A stretch of DNA of 64,000 bases from Kingdonia uniflora (Eukaryota; Streptophyta; Magnoliopsida; Ranunculales; Circaeasteraceae). The notes beneath the pieces were generated by a model. The model did not search any database, was not told the origin of the DNA, and saw only the letters and a list, made by a program, of their open reading frames with translations. This document shows, one piece after another, positions 31,443 to 59,039 of this stretch (its first letter is position 1; each line of letters starts with the position of its first letter). The position numbers and the translations under genes are program-made. The stretch lies in NCBI GenBank assembly GCA_014058105.1, contig JACGCM010000552.1, positions 1 through 64,000 of the forward strand, read 5' to 3'.

Positions 31443-34400
31443 TCATTTGTATAGTTCAGGCTTCAAGACCCCAACATAAGGCAAGTTTCTATAAAGTTCC
31501 GCAAAGTCCATGCCGTAGCCCACGACGAAATAATCTGGGCACTGCAAAAAAAATAGAGACGATACTGTTTGTAAGGCATGTTTTATCACAAGTTTGCAGT
31601 TAGGAGTATGAGAGGTAAAGTTCTAAGAAACTGGTCAACAATTCCACAAAGGCAATAATTCATTGATAATTTGGGCTTAATCGAGAAATTCAAGAATTGA
31701 GATTCGTGGCCTAATTGAGTTATATCTTTGTTCCGAAGGGTAATGTAGCTAGAAGTGAAATAAATCTTAAGTACTATTATATCTATTAGAGCTTAACGAC
31801 GAGTTCAAACATATACATCACAAAGGTATCCACCACACAGGTACAGTTAGTGGGTGTTGTTTAACTTACATTATCCAAAGTAGTATAAATTAATATCATA
31901 AGATTTTTTCCTAATATGGACACAATGCCATTGTAGACACTAAGAAATCCAATCAATATCAACACAACTTGGTAAAAGTCACATGACTTGCACCACAATC
32001 TACAATTGAGGTTAATATATCAACAATATATTTACTGTTCGACATTATTGTTTCTCTACGTTTTTCATTATTGTTTCTTTAATAATTATCTCGTCTACCC
32101 TGCAATTCTCAAGGATATAACAACTTCAATAGTCTATGACAGTGATTGTGCAGATCAACCCGGCAGGTCAGGATTAGGGGCTCGAGGCACAAAATATATG
32201 AACAATGTGTTAGTAGGGCTATTTTATGTTCTTTTAGTCCCACATTAGTTATTCATAGAAGTAGTTTAATATCTCTCTTATATATATAGACAGGATGATG
32301 TAACCTAAATAATCAGTTCAATAATAATATTTTACTCCCTCTAATCTATTTCAACAATCGTCGTTCTTCAAATAGTGAAAAGAAAGAGGGAAAGCGCGGC
32401 GCGAATCAGACCACAAGAACAAAATCGCAACCCTAATTATTTTTTGGAGCTTCACCCCGAACCCCGAGTAGAAGACGCGCTGCCCTCCTGCGACCTCCCA
32501 ATGAACTCACCATTGAGTTCGATCAGCGAAGGTGTGGAACGAGGGTAACTCGCTCTGATACCATGTATAAATAGATTAGAGGAAGAAAAATATTATTATT
32601 GAATTGATTATTTATGTTACATCATACTCTCTATATATACGAGAGAGATATTAAACTACTTCTATAAATAACCAATATGGGACTGAAAGAAAAGAAAATA
32701 GCCCTACTAACACTATGGACTTTGGAGAACATCATGGGCTTACCTCAAACCCTCGGTAGAACTTTCCTTCACCCACCAGTTCAAAATGGACCTTCCTTCT
32801 TGCAGGTTTATCAAGAAAAGTGCAAACTGATACAGAAGAAGCACCTTTTGATTCCAAGTGTGAAATGAGACTAGCTAGTGTGCTCCCTGTATCTACAATA
32901 TCTTCAACCTGTACCATGACAATTATAATTAGATCACATGAGATTGAAAGCAGTGAAGTTATTATTTAAAATGAAAACAAAACATGAAAAAGCATTGCCT
33001 TTCCATTCTCTGAAATAGAACGCACTTTCTGACATGTGTAGGTAAAATTGTAGATTAAATCTACTTCCAAATTTTACAACCTTAGCAATCTAAATACAAA
33101 GGCAAAATACAGAAGCTGACTATGAATAGCTTTAATGGAGAATGAACATGTATGCGAGATTATGCAATTCATACGAAAATAGGAATGATTAAAGATAAGT
33201 ATTTAAGAAGATGATATTATAACGAATGGGCATAATTGCCAGTTTTCCGACGCATGATGCATTTGAATTTGACATTGAACTTCTATGACCAGTCAAAAGT
33301 CGAGCTTTTGTAATAGACCCAGATAAGGATTTTGATCTACCAGGGACCCGGTCTGCACACTAAGGCTCTTATATTGATAAAAGTTTCCATGTATGTCTTT
33401 CCATTTTCCATTTATGTTTTCCAGCCTTGAGAAGGAAACAAATAGGAGGAACTAAGGTTGGTTAATATTATTTCAGCTGATGCAGTTAAAGATTGTCTTG
33501 GTTCCTTCACAGTCTTACAGGACTTGAAACAAACCACTTAAAATAAGTTATGTACTTCTATGGTGTTGAGGCTAAAACTAGGGACATGATGTGCTCTATA
33601 CATGGGTTCTCTGAAGATGTACTTCCTTCCAAATACTTTGGGTTTCCCCTCATCTATACAAGGTTAAAAGCTAAAGATTGCAACCCTCTTATTGATAGGA
33701 TGGCTGAGAATCAACCTGTGGACAAATAGATTTATGTCTTATGCTGCTAGGCTCCAGCTTCTTAATTCTGTCCTTCTTAGCATTCATATGTACTGGATTA
33801 ATATCTTCAAACTCCCTAAGCTTATCATTGATAGGTTGGAGTTTATTTGTTCCAAGTTCCATTGGAATGGGCATGCTACTAGCAAGAGAACAGTTCCCAT
33901 TTCACAGAATGAAGCTTGTTATCCTCTTAAAGAACGTGTGATGGGAATTAGAAGGCATAAGGTGTGGAATGAGGCTTCCATCATGAGGCAGACTTTCAGG
34001 ATTGCTTCTAAGGGGAAGGAGTACTTGGAGTATCTGGGTGGAAAATAACCTTATCAAAGGCAGAAACTTTTGGACTCTCAAGATTCCCCAAGATTGTTCT
34101 TAGGCATTGAGAGCTATTCTTCAGTCCAGGCCACAGTCTGAAAAGTTCACTTTACACCTCATTGGTAATGGGCAGAAAACTAGATTTTGGTTGGATCCTT
34201 AGCATAAGAGTGGCATTCTTAGGCTTAAGGTTCCCCAAAGTCTATATTTTAACTCTCACCGCCACCTTACTGCTAAGTTTCTAAAGTCATAGCCAATAGT
34301 CAGTGGAGTATACCCCCTCATCTTAACTATGAAGTGAGTGATATTATCAATGATCTTCCTATGGTGTCAAATTTTGATGAAGATAAAATTATATGGTCTC

Positions 34401-37400
34401 CTTCAAAAGGTGAATTCTCAGTGGCTGCAACTGTACATAAGCTCAGAGCCATGAGAACTGTTGATCATATATATAAAAAAATAAATTATGTTGGTCCACC
34501 CATGTTGTCCCTAAGCAAGATTTTACTACTTGGAGAATGCTCAAGGGTGCTCTTGCAACTCAGAATTTCCTTGTAAGAAGAAGAGTGCTCAATGTATCGC
34601 TCTGCCCCTTTTGTAATCTTGAACCTTGAAAGTACAGGCCACCTGTTCATGGACTGTAGTTATGTCAACCAGTTTTGGAAGAGGGTCTTGCACAAATCCA
34701 GTTTCATGAGATATATCCATGGGCTTGACAGTGAAGTGGATTGGCTTGTTTCCCTCAAAAACTCATAAATTTGCTATGTTATTATGAGCTCTGCCTTTTC
34801 TTCGTTTGTTTTTCATATCAGGAAATAGAGGAATGGCATTGTCTTCAGAAATGAATGGTGCCCAACCGATGTGTTCTTTAAACTTTTGTCTTTTGATGTC
34901 ACTACTAGACTGAAACGGTCTATTAAAAAGATTACAAATAGTACCGAGTCTAGAGATTTGTATCACGCATGGGATATTGTCAGTGGTATCCACGTCCTGA
35001 AGGCACAATAATGCTTAGCACTGATGGCTCTTTGGGAGACCAAATGGGGGATATGGAGGCATCTTTAGAGATAGTCTTAGTCAATGCATCTTCATTTATA
35101 GTGGAGCTACTAAAGGGTTGTATGTGGTGCACCAAGAGATGTTTATTATATATAGAGGCTTGTTGTTCGGATCGCATAGAGGTATGACTGACATCTGCAT
35201 AGACACCGACTCTCTGCTTATAATCTCTTACATCCAAGATGATTGTTCCTCCCTGGACAAGTTATCACATTCTAAAGGCCATCAAGAGGATTATAGCTAC
35301 TTTAAGCTCCTAGTATTTTTCATGTTTTTTGGGAAGCCAATAGATGTGTTGATTATAAGTGAGAGTATCTTCTTCCCTAGCAACCTGCCTCCAGAGTTAA
35401 GTGTTACATTAGAGGAGGATGGTAGTAGAAAGAAATACCTTAGACTATAATACTTCCTATTCATTTGTTCACTTTGTTCATGGGTGACTGCCTAAACCCA
35501 AGCTTGCCTTGACAAAAAAAAATAGTCTTTTAAATTGGAAGTTCTACCCAAAACATATAAATTGCAGTTGTAACATCTGATGTAGCTAAAACTATCATAA
35601 GCGAAATGGGGTTACACTCCCAAACATAGTTGGATAATTACGATCCACTGATCACCTTATCGCATTAAAATTTGACATAACATACCCTCTAGATGAAATT
35701 GTTTAGATATTAATCCCGCCCCCTGCATTTTCAATGAAAATATGTTATATCATTCGTCTAATGGTATCTTCTGATTTATATGACAGGATTCTTTAGATCA
35801 GTCAAACAACCATAAGGAGCTCTTTACTTAAAGTTCAATGCTCTTATTGGTAAATAAATGCCTACTCACCTATCTAACTTTCAACCTAACCGAAACACCC
35901 TTCTTCTCGCATTCTATCAGTCCATTTGATCTCCACCCCATTGAGCTATATTAGCATAAGAATCATAAATGCTTTCAGTTGGTCTAGACTATACTAATAT
36001 TATGTATGCATTCCGCAAGAGTGACATGTGGCACTCTGTTATCGCAGAGACGTGGAATTCCTCCTGAAAACTCTCAAAACCCTACTTATCAAGAAGAAGA
36101 AAAAAACATCTAACATTGAAATGTTACTTTTTCACCTGCTTGAAGTCTCTCCAGAGATTGGCACAACCTTCTCTAATACCAAATACCTAATATAAAGCCC
36201 AATCTTTCACTGGATGGCATATTTTTTCAAAAACCCCTCCATAAATCTTTAAAAAAAAAACCCTGCAATAGTGTAATCTGGTGATGAATCTCCTTTCCCA
36301 AGTTCGTATGCAATCAACCCAATACAGTTCTCTTACAATCTTGAAAATCATTTTCTATATTCTCTCTTTGTATCGTTTCCTTTCGCATATGCAACGTAAC
36401 CTACTTCGTGTTGATTATGAGAAGACTATTAAGAAGGATTGTTGAAATTTCATGGAATCTCACTTCATGGTGTTCCCATCTTCCAATATCGCACGATATA
36501 ATTGACCTCACCTTATTTGAAGAGTTAAGATCATAAATTTATCCTCTGTTGAAAGCATTCATTTAAATATCATGGTGACCGATGTTGACGGGCATTCGAC
36601 GATGGTTACTTTACACACAGTGATAGTACAATGATTCCCTTGGATTTCCTTTGGATTACAATCGTACTGCAGGGATCACTTGGAACGTCGCTGAATTGTA
36701 TATAATTTATTCCTTCAAATTGTTATCTTCATTCTTCAATTCCATTTCCCTGAAAAATCAAAGCACTACATGGCCAATTAGAATTTCACAGTTATCTATA
36801 TATGTTGATCCTGCTTATCTATTTCATTATGTTTAAGCCTTGGGTGATATCCCGACTTTTATTTGGTAGTCTTCCCTTGCAACAATCAAGCAAACCCTAG
36901 CAACTTAGATTATTAGCATCGTTTTTCAGAGCGACAGCCGTGCCATTTTCCATCTTCGAGCATGTAATAATTCCGCTCCACAGTCTCTTTGTTCAAGCTT
37001 AGGTCCCTTTTGAAGCTGTATCAAGCATCAAGCCAAACGTAGTAAAGAAAATCTCTATTTTCACCCTTTTCATCTCAATCTTCCATCATTTTAAATAGGG
37101 AGAAGGTAGTAACAAAGTCGAGCTTGTTTTTGATTTACGTTGCTGGAACACCTTTGGCTTTTAAAACTTATGCATACAGAACTACATTCTCTTTTAATCT
37201 TTGACAAGGAGACCTAGAAGCCAATTTCTGCAAATTCATGGTTCAAATATCCAATTGTAAAGAATTAGGTTAGACCCTTCAAGATATTCCTAGCCCTAAA
37301 GTTGTCATTTACCTTGATACCAATCAGATTATGGAGCACATGTAGCGCGCTTTTGAAGAAAAAGTCCAACAATATCAGGACCTATTTCCTTATATTTTAT

Positions 37401-38606
37401 TAATTGCTCATTGCCGTTGTTTTCGCTAGCTCTTGCTTTATTAGTCTAGATTGATAGAGGAACAAGAAAATGATTTGTCATAGTGTTTGATATCGCTACA
37501 GGGTTTGAATGGTTACGGCTTATCTGGTTTGAATGGTTATGGGTGACTTAATTTCTGGACAAGATAGTGACTACTTGGATAGACATATAGGTATTCTTAT
37601 GTGGAGCGGGTATTGGGTATAACAGCTTGCAGGAAAAATTAATATTTGACGTCTTGTTGTTCTACTTCACAAGGCATGCCAAAGCAAGTTTAAGTAACTG
37701 GGAGGAGACATAATGGACCTGTCGATTGTAATATAGGTTGTCAAGCATATTTGATATTTAAATATGATATTTGCAACACTGTATTGATACAACATACTAA
37801 TTATATACTACTCCGACCCATCATTACTAAATACGTGTAACCTACTTAATAACAGTTTACAGAGTAGTCAAATGTTGCTATAAGATAAATTATGCATAAT
37901 CAACTTGAATTTCTTATAGATTTGAATTTGTTAAGTAGTCTGGCCAACTATTTACCCTACATCGCATAGGTTAAGACACAAGTAAGGTATAAGACCCAAG
38001 CTCATGCCTGCTACGTTCCAAGTCCGTGACACTATTAGAATCTCTTATTGTTAATCAAATATAAAGTGTTAAGTAGTTTTTTTGCTAGTAAATCGCTCCA
38101 ATCGTTTTATGTTAAGTACAGGACCAATGGGATTTGAAAACCGGGACATGATATCCAATCAAACGAGCTCATTTAGAGAAAATTTAAATCTTATTAATAA
38201 TAAGTGGTTAAGCCATGAAAACTGAAACGTACTCTCTAACCTACAATAATTAATAAATTGGAATCAAATTTTACACGAGAATTGCAACATAAGATAGAAA
38301 TTATACCAGAATTACATGCTTCCCCTTAACATCAATCTTAACATCGCACGAAATCCTCGGAGCACCATTCGACTCAGTTCCAGACCCATACGACTCCGCT
38401 CGTATAAAATCGACAGCAATCGGCAATTCAATCTTCTTCACTAGATCCGATAAGAACATAAACGCGCCCGTAGCAACGCCGACGAACACAAGACTGTCCG
38501 TCGATCTCTTGAAGTCTTTAGAGATTTGGGTGGCGATTTCGAAAACCCGGTCAGAGATTTGGTCTTGGGACCAAAGGGTACTCTCTATGTGATCATCCAA
38601 CGCCAT
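31443..38606 (-). CDS. HGPT: Hypoxanthine-guanine phosphoribosyltransferase (HGPRT)
   Basis: The enzyme salvages hypoxanthine and guanine, transferring phosphoribose from PRPP to form IMP and GMP, probably in the cytosol. Three exons join in phase 0 at GT-AG sites: 38307-38606, 32744-32908 and 31443-31541 (stop 31443-31445). The product is 187 residues, close to the plant family length. The PRPP-binding loop is [11 protein letters not shown] at the start of exon 2, preceded by KGKHVIL at the end of exon 1. [14 protein letters not shown] and [18 protein letters not shown] match the family's C-terminal half, which includes the purine-binding part. Exon 1 has the N-terminal [14 protein letters not shown] block. 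Intron 1 (5.4 kb) holds a LINE and intron 2 an inverted-LTR element. All exons are open and splice sites intact. Confidence 0.95.
32208..32712. mobile_element. Copia-family LTR pair in inverted orientation, intron 2 of HGPRT
   Basis: A 149-bp LTR on plus (32208-32356, TGTTAG to CAACA) faces an inverted copy on minus (32564-32712). About 207 bp lie between, ending in a reverse primer binding site (GCTCTGATACCA, 32552-32563). Flanking bases CAATG (32203-32207) and CTATG (32713-32717) may be a 5-bp target duplication with one mismatch. A normal element has direct LTRs, so this is a rearranged derivative. The transcript could fold into a stem of almost 150 bp. It ends 31 bp from the exon 2 splice donor. 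Confidence 0.85.
33430..35522 (+). mobile_element. 5'-truncated L1-type LINE in HGPRT intron 1
   Basis: Plus-strand similarity runs from within reverse transcriptase ([10 protein letters not shown] near 33480) through [19 protein letters not shown] (33725-33785), a zf-RVT region (CPFCNLEP near 34605) and an RNase H domain ([11 protein letters not shown] near 35015, DICIDTDS near 35190). It ends at an A-run, 35514-35522. Stops and frameshifts break it throughout. The LINE is antisense to HGPRT. The copy at 59040-61165 shares many of the same stops, so the element was already dead before the segment was duplicated. Confidence 0.85.
35523..37790. other. Remaining intron 1 DNA of HGPRT, within the duplication
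   Basis: AT-rich DNA without a convincing gene. Short frames (for example 36651-36836) are conserved in the second copy at 62291-62476 simply because the whole block is duplicated. I could not identify a family here. Confidence 0.4.
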
Positions 38607-38627
38607 GGATGATGCGATTGGACCTGG

Positions 38628-38636
38628 TTAGGGTTT
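38628..38636 (-). promoter_or_regulatory. Telo-box in the HGPRT leader
   Basis: On minus it reads AAACCCTAA, 22-30 bp upstream of the HGPRT start codon. Telo-boxes are common near transcription starts of plant genes for ribosome, translation and cell-growth functions. Its activity here is inferred from position only. Confidence 0.5.
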
Positions 38637-39219
38637 TAAGGTTTATGGGAAGCCGTTAGATAGGCTTTTAAACAGAGATAAAGAGGTCTTTAACGTCAAG
38701 TCGTTTTATTGGAAGGAAAAGCTGTTTAGATTCCCGCCACTTGGAATATTTCCTATTATTGAGTCCTCATCCCTCACTTTTCCTATTATTTTACGAACGA
38801 TATATACCATTTGGAGGAAGCCGATATCCATGCTTACACTGATATTTTCAATCCATCCTTGCACTGGATAGCCCGCGTCAAAACCCGATCATGGATATAT
38901 TGTGACACAGTCAGGACGCCCGTCTTCAGAGAGGAGGGGTTGCCATACTTTGAAATCACGCAACTAGTTAACATTGAATTGGGATATCTCAACTGTTAAT
39001 CCAAACATAATCTTGTGTGACTTTTTGTAAAGCAATCAAATATTTTCAGGTAAATATTCCCAAGTTATCTTGTGTAACAGAAGACTGATATGGCATCGAA
39101 ACATTACATCATAAATTAAAAAAAAGAATTTGTCAGGAACCATACATAACTCAAAGATTTCATTCAAAATTTACACACTTTTTAGTACAAAATGTGATCC
39201 AAAATCGTGTTGGCCGAGA
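38637..39219. other. Region between RH39-like stop and HGPRT start
   Basis: About 580 bp that should hold the RH39-like 3' UTR and the HGPRT promoter. The open frame at 38811-38999 on plus has no recognisable similarity and is not called. Confidence 0.5.
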
Positions 39220-55661
<16,442 letters not shown>

Positions 55662-57039
55662 GGCTGCTGTTGTTGAACAACTTGAGACTGATGAAAGATT
55701 AAAAAAAAAAAAAGGCTCAAATTTATGTTTTATCCCCCAATGACTGGTGGGAAACGACCAGAAAGTCCGGGAGTTTTTCGCGGTGATTTTGGTGGCGGGA
55801 GTCCGATGTAAAGGAAAATCGAGGGAAGGAGAAGAGATCACTTAGAGGAGGAAGGGAATTTCTTTGTGTTCTATGAAAATGGTAGTGCGGGATTTATGTT
55901 ATTGATGGTTTTGTAACATTGCGAAAAAATATGTTTGCTTGTTCGATTAATCAGATGGCGTGTCAAACGACCTCCGGCTAGACTTTCGTGACCGTGGATT
56001 TATAGATGATGCAGGAGAGACTGGTAATGAAGAAGAGGTATAAATAGTTGTAGAATTTGAATCCACATAATGCCTTTTAATTATGACAGGTATGTACCGA
56101 TGCACCTACTATGTTGCAATTAGAACATTGTTTAGGCAACATCAGTGTAGGGGTATCAAGCAGGACTAATATGTTCTACAGCTCTGATGCATACATTTAA
56201 CGAGTTCTTTGGCCTCAACAAATGTTGTCAATGGAGCACATCCTATGCAATCCCTACACATAACACTCAGCACAGTCCATTACTACATTCTAAAACGATG
56301 TAACCCTGTTTTATAAATCTAGTGATATGCCCCTTCAATGCACATTGCCCAGTGAACCTTATTCACCTGACTATTTCAAATAATCAATTACTGTCTTATT
56401 ATCGCCTGTCATTCAAAACAATTAGCCGAATAACCAACTTCTAATGAAAAAGGTGCAGATGGTAGAGCAAGAATAACCAAAACCACAATGCCTTCTTCAA
56501 AATAAGTAAACAAACTTCCAATTTGAATGTGATTTGTACACTGATAGAATTTCAAACTATAAATAATTATTCGAGAAGCAATATTATTTTGAACAAGATA
56601 TGCTAAGGAAGAATAGCGATGAATGGCAACCAAGTCATTTGTATAGTTCAGGCTTCAAGACCCCAACATAAGGCAAGTTCCTGTAGAGTTCCGCAAAATC
56701 CATGCCGTAGCCCACGACGAAATAATCTGGGCACTGCAAAAAAATAGAGACGATACTTTTTGTAAGGCATGTTTTATCACAAGTTTACAGTTAGGAGTAT
56801 GAGAGGTAAAGTTCTAAGAAACTGGTCAGCAATTCCACAAAGGCAATAATTCATTGATAATTCGGGTTAATCAAGAAATTCAAGAACTGAGATTCGTGGG
56901 CTAATTGAGTTCTATCTTTGTTCTGAAGGGTAATGTAGCTAGAAGTGAAATAAATCTTAAGTACTATTATATCTATTAGAGCTTAACGACGAGTTCAAAC
57001 ATATACATCACAAAGGTATCCACCACACAGGTACAGTTA

Positions 57040-57250
57040 GTGGGTGTGTTCAACTTACATTATCCAAAGTAGTATAGGTTAATATCACTAATATTGACAC
57101 AGTGCCATTGTAGACACTAAGAAATCCAATCAATAGTGGGTGTTGTTCAACTTACATTATCCAAAGTAGTATAGGTTAATATCATAAAAAAAATTCCTAA
57201 TATTGACACAGTGCCATTGTAGACACTAAGAAATCCAATCAATAGTAGCA
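57040..57250. repeat. Tandem repeat of about 100 bp specific to copy 2
   Basis: The stretch containing TTCAACTTACATTATCCAAA and GACACAGTGCCATTGTAGAC occurs twice in a row here but once in copy 1 (31850-31950), so it arose after the segmental duplication or was lost in copy 1. Confidence 0.8.
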
Positions 57251-57894
57251 TAACTTGGTAAAAGTCACATGACTTGCACCACAATCTACAACTGAGGTTA
57301 ATATATCATCAGTATATTACTGTTCGACATTATTGTCTCTCTATGTTTTCCATTATTTGCTTAGAAGTCTCATTGAATGTATTTAAGTCGTACGTCGTCC
57401 ACTCAAGTTATATATTTTTTCTTTGAGGAGTAAAACCAGCCTATAATGGTAGCCATAATTGGATATACTCGCTAGCGTTACATAACCATGTGAGAATGAT
57501 GTTTTGCTTGCGTTACATAATTGTAATAATGATATTTAATTTGTTTCCACCGGAGTGACAAAAACAAGTACTTGGTATTTGTTTGAAGGCTGCCACAACA
57601 TTTGTATTCCAAATGAGGGAGCCTAGTTGATCAATTAGAATCGTGAGGGCTTTTATGCCCGTTGTAATGCCCCATACTTAAGAAAAATTATCCTAATATG
57701 AAGCTGAGTAAATTGTGAAGGAGTAATCCCTGTGAATATGATCCTCAAGGGGAATGATTGTGTATAATGCAAAAATGCCTAAAGTTTCCTATAAATGCCT
57801 ATGGTTGTTCCTGTGTATTTTATCCAATAAGGTTGAGGGTCCAGATCAACCGGCAAGTCAGGATTAGGGGCTTGAGGCACCAAATATATGAGCA

Positions 57895-58325
57895 TGTATT
57901 AGCAGAGCTATTTTATGTTCTTTTAGTCCCGCATTGGTTATTCATAGAAGTAGTTTAATATCTCTCTTGTATATATAGAGAGGATGATGTAACCTAAATA
58001 ATTAATTCAATAATAATATTTACTTCCTCTAATCTATTTTTACAATCGTCGTTCTTCAAAGAGTAAAAAGAAAGGGGAAAGCGCGGTGTAAATCAGACCA
58101 ACAAGAACAAAATTGTAACCCTATTTTTTTTCGATCAACGAAGGTGTGAAACGACGGTAACTCGCTCTGATACCATGTATACATAAATTAGTGGGAGAAA
58201 AATATTATTATTGAATTAATTATTTAGGTTACATCATACTCTCTATATATACGAGAAAGATATTAAACTAGTTCTATAAATAACCAATGTGGGACTAAAA
58301 GAAAAGAAAATAGCCTTACTAGAAC
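57895..58325. mobile_element. Inverted copia LTR pair, copy 2
   Basis: Counterpart of 32208-32712: a plus LTR at 57895-58046 and a minus LTR at 58176-58325, with the reverse primer binding site GCTCTGATACCA at 58164-58175. The spacer is about 130 bp, some 77 bp shorter than in copy 1. The outer flanks no longer show a target duplication. Confidence 0.82.
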
Positions 58326-59039
58326 CATGGACTATGGGGAATATCATGGACTTACCTCAAACCCTCGGTAGAACTTTCCTTCACCCACCAGTTCAAAATA
58401 GACCTCCTTCTTGCTGGTTTATTAAGAAAAATCCAAACTGATACAAAATAAGCTTCTTTTGATTCCAAGTGTGAAATGAGACTAGCCAGTGTACTCCCTG
58501 TATCTACAATATCTTCAACCCATACCATGGCAATTATAATGAGATGACATGAGATTGAAAGCATTGAAGTTATTATTATAATGAAAATAAAACATGAGAA
58601 AGCATTGCCTTTCCATTCTCTAATATTTAACGCACTTTCTGACATGTGTGGGTAGAACGGTAGATTGAATCTACTTCCAAATTTTACAACCTTAGCAATC
58701 TAAATACAGAGGCAAAATACAGAAGCTGACTATGAATAGCTTTAATGGAGAATGAACATGTATGCGAGATTATGCAATTCATACAAAAATAAGAATGATT
58801 AAAGATAAGTATTTATGATGATGATATTATAACGAATGGGCATAATTGCCAGTTTTTCGACGCATGATGCATTTGAATTTGACATTGAACTTCTATGACC
58901 AGTCTAAAGCCAAGCTTTAGTAATTGACCCAGATGAGGATTTTGATCTACCAGGGATCCGGTTCGCACACTAAGGCTTTTATATTTATAAAAGTTTCCAT
59001 GTATGTCTTTCCATTTTCCTTTTATATTTTCTAGCCTTG

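Larger units (their letters stand above)
30549..37790. repeat. Segmental duplication, copy 1
   Basis: This 7.24-kb block recurs in the same orientation at 55739-63441. It carries about 0.9 kb of DNA downstream of HGPRT, HGPRT exons 3 and 2, intron 2 with its inverted-LTR element, and most of intron 1 with its LINE. Similarity starts at AATGACT and ends at GTATTGATAC (37790). HGPRT exon 1, 516 bp beyond that edge, is not duplicated. Confidence 0.95.
56635..58519 (-). pseudogene. 5'-truncated HGPRT pseudogene (duplicate)
   Basis: Exon 3 (56635-56733) is intact and encodes the same residues as the functional exon. Exon 2 (58356-58519) is 164 nt instead of 165: one base is lost in the AAGGAAGG stretch, shifting the frame after KPARRR. 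It also has several substitutions, such as EAYFVSV for GASSVSV. The splice acceptor before exon 2 is GG instead of AG. Exon 1 was never included in the duplication. No functional product is expected. Confidence 0.93.

Noticed and set aside
36651..36836. 61-codon frame conserved between the two duplicate blocks
   Set aside because: Conservation follows from recent duplication of the whole block, not from selection on the frame.
37080..37400. Possible relic of a coding exon or Helitron protein in HGPRT intron 1
   Set aside because: Fragments such as [11 protein letters not shown] looked exon-like, but no family could be named and stops are frequent.
38811..38999. 62-codon open frame between HGPRT and RH39
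   Set aside because: Short, no similarity, and lies in the expected promoter and 3' UTR interval.
55662..55841. 60-residue N-terminal extension of the RH39-like protein
   Set aside because: The upstream ATG is in frame, but the extension crosses the duplication edge and a T-rich run encoding FFFF. The start at 55661 fits the family and gives a typical transit peptide.
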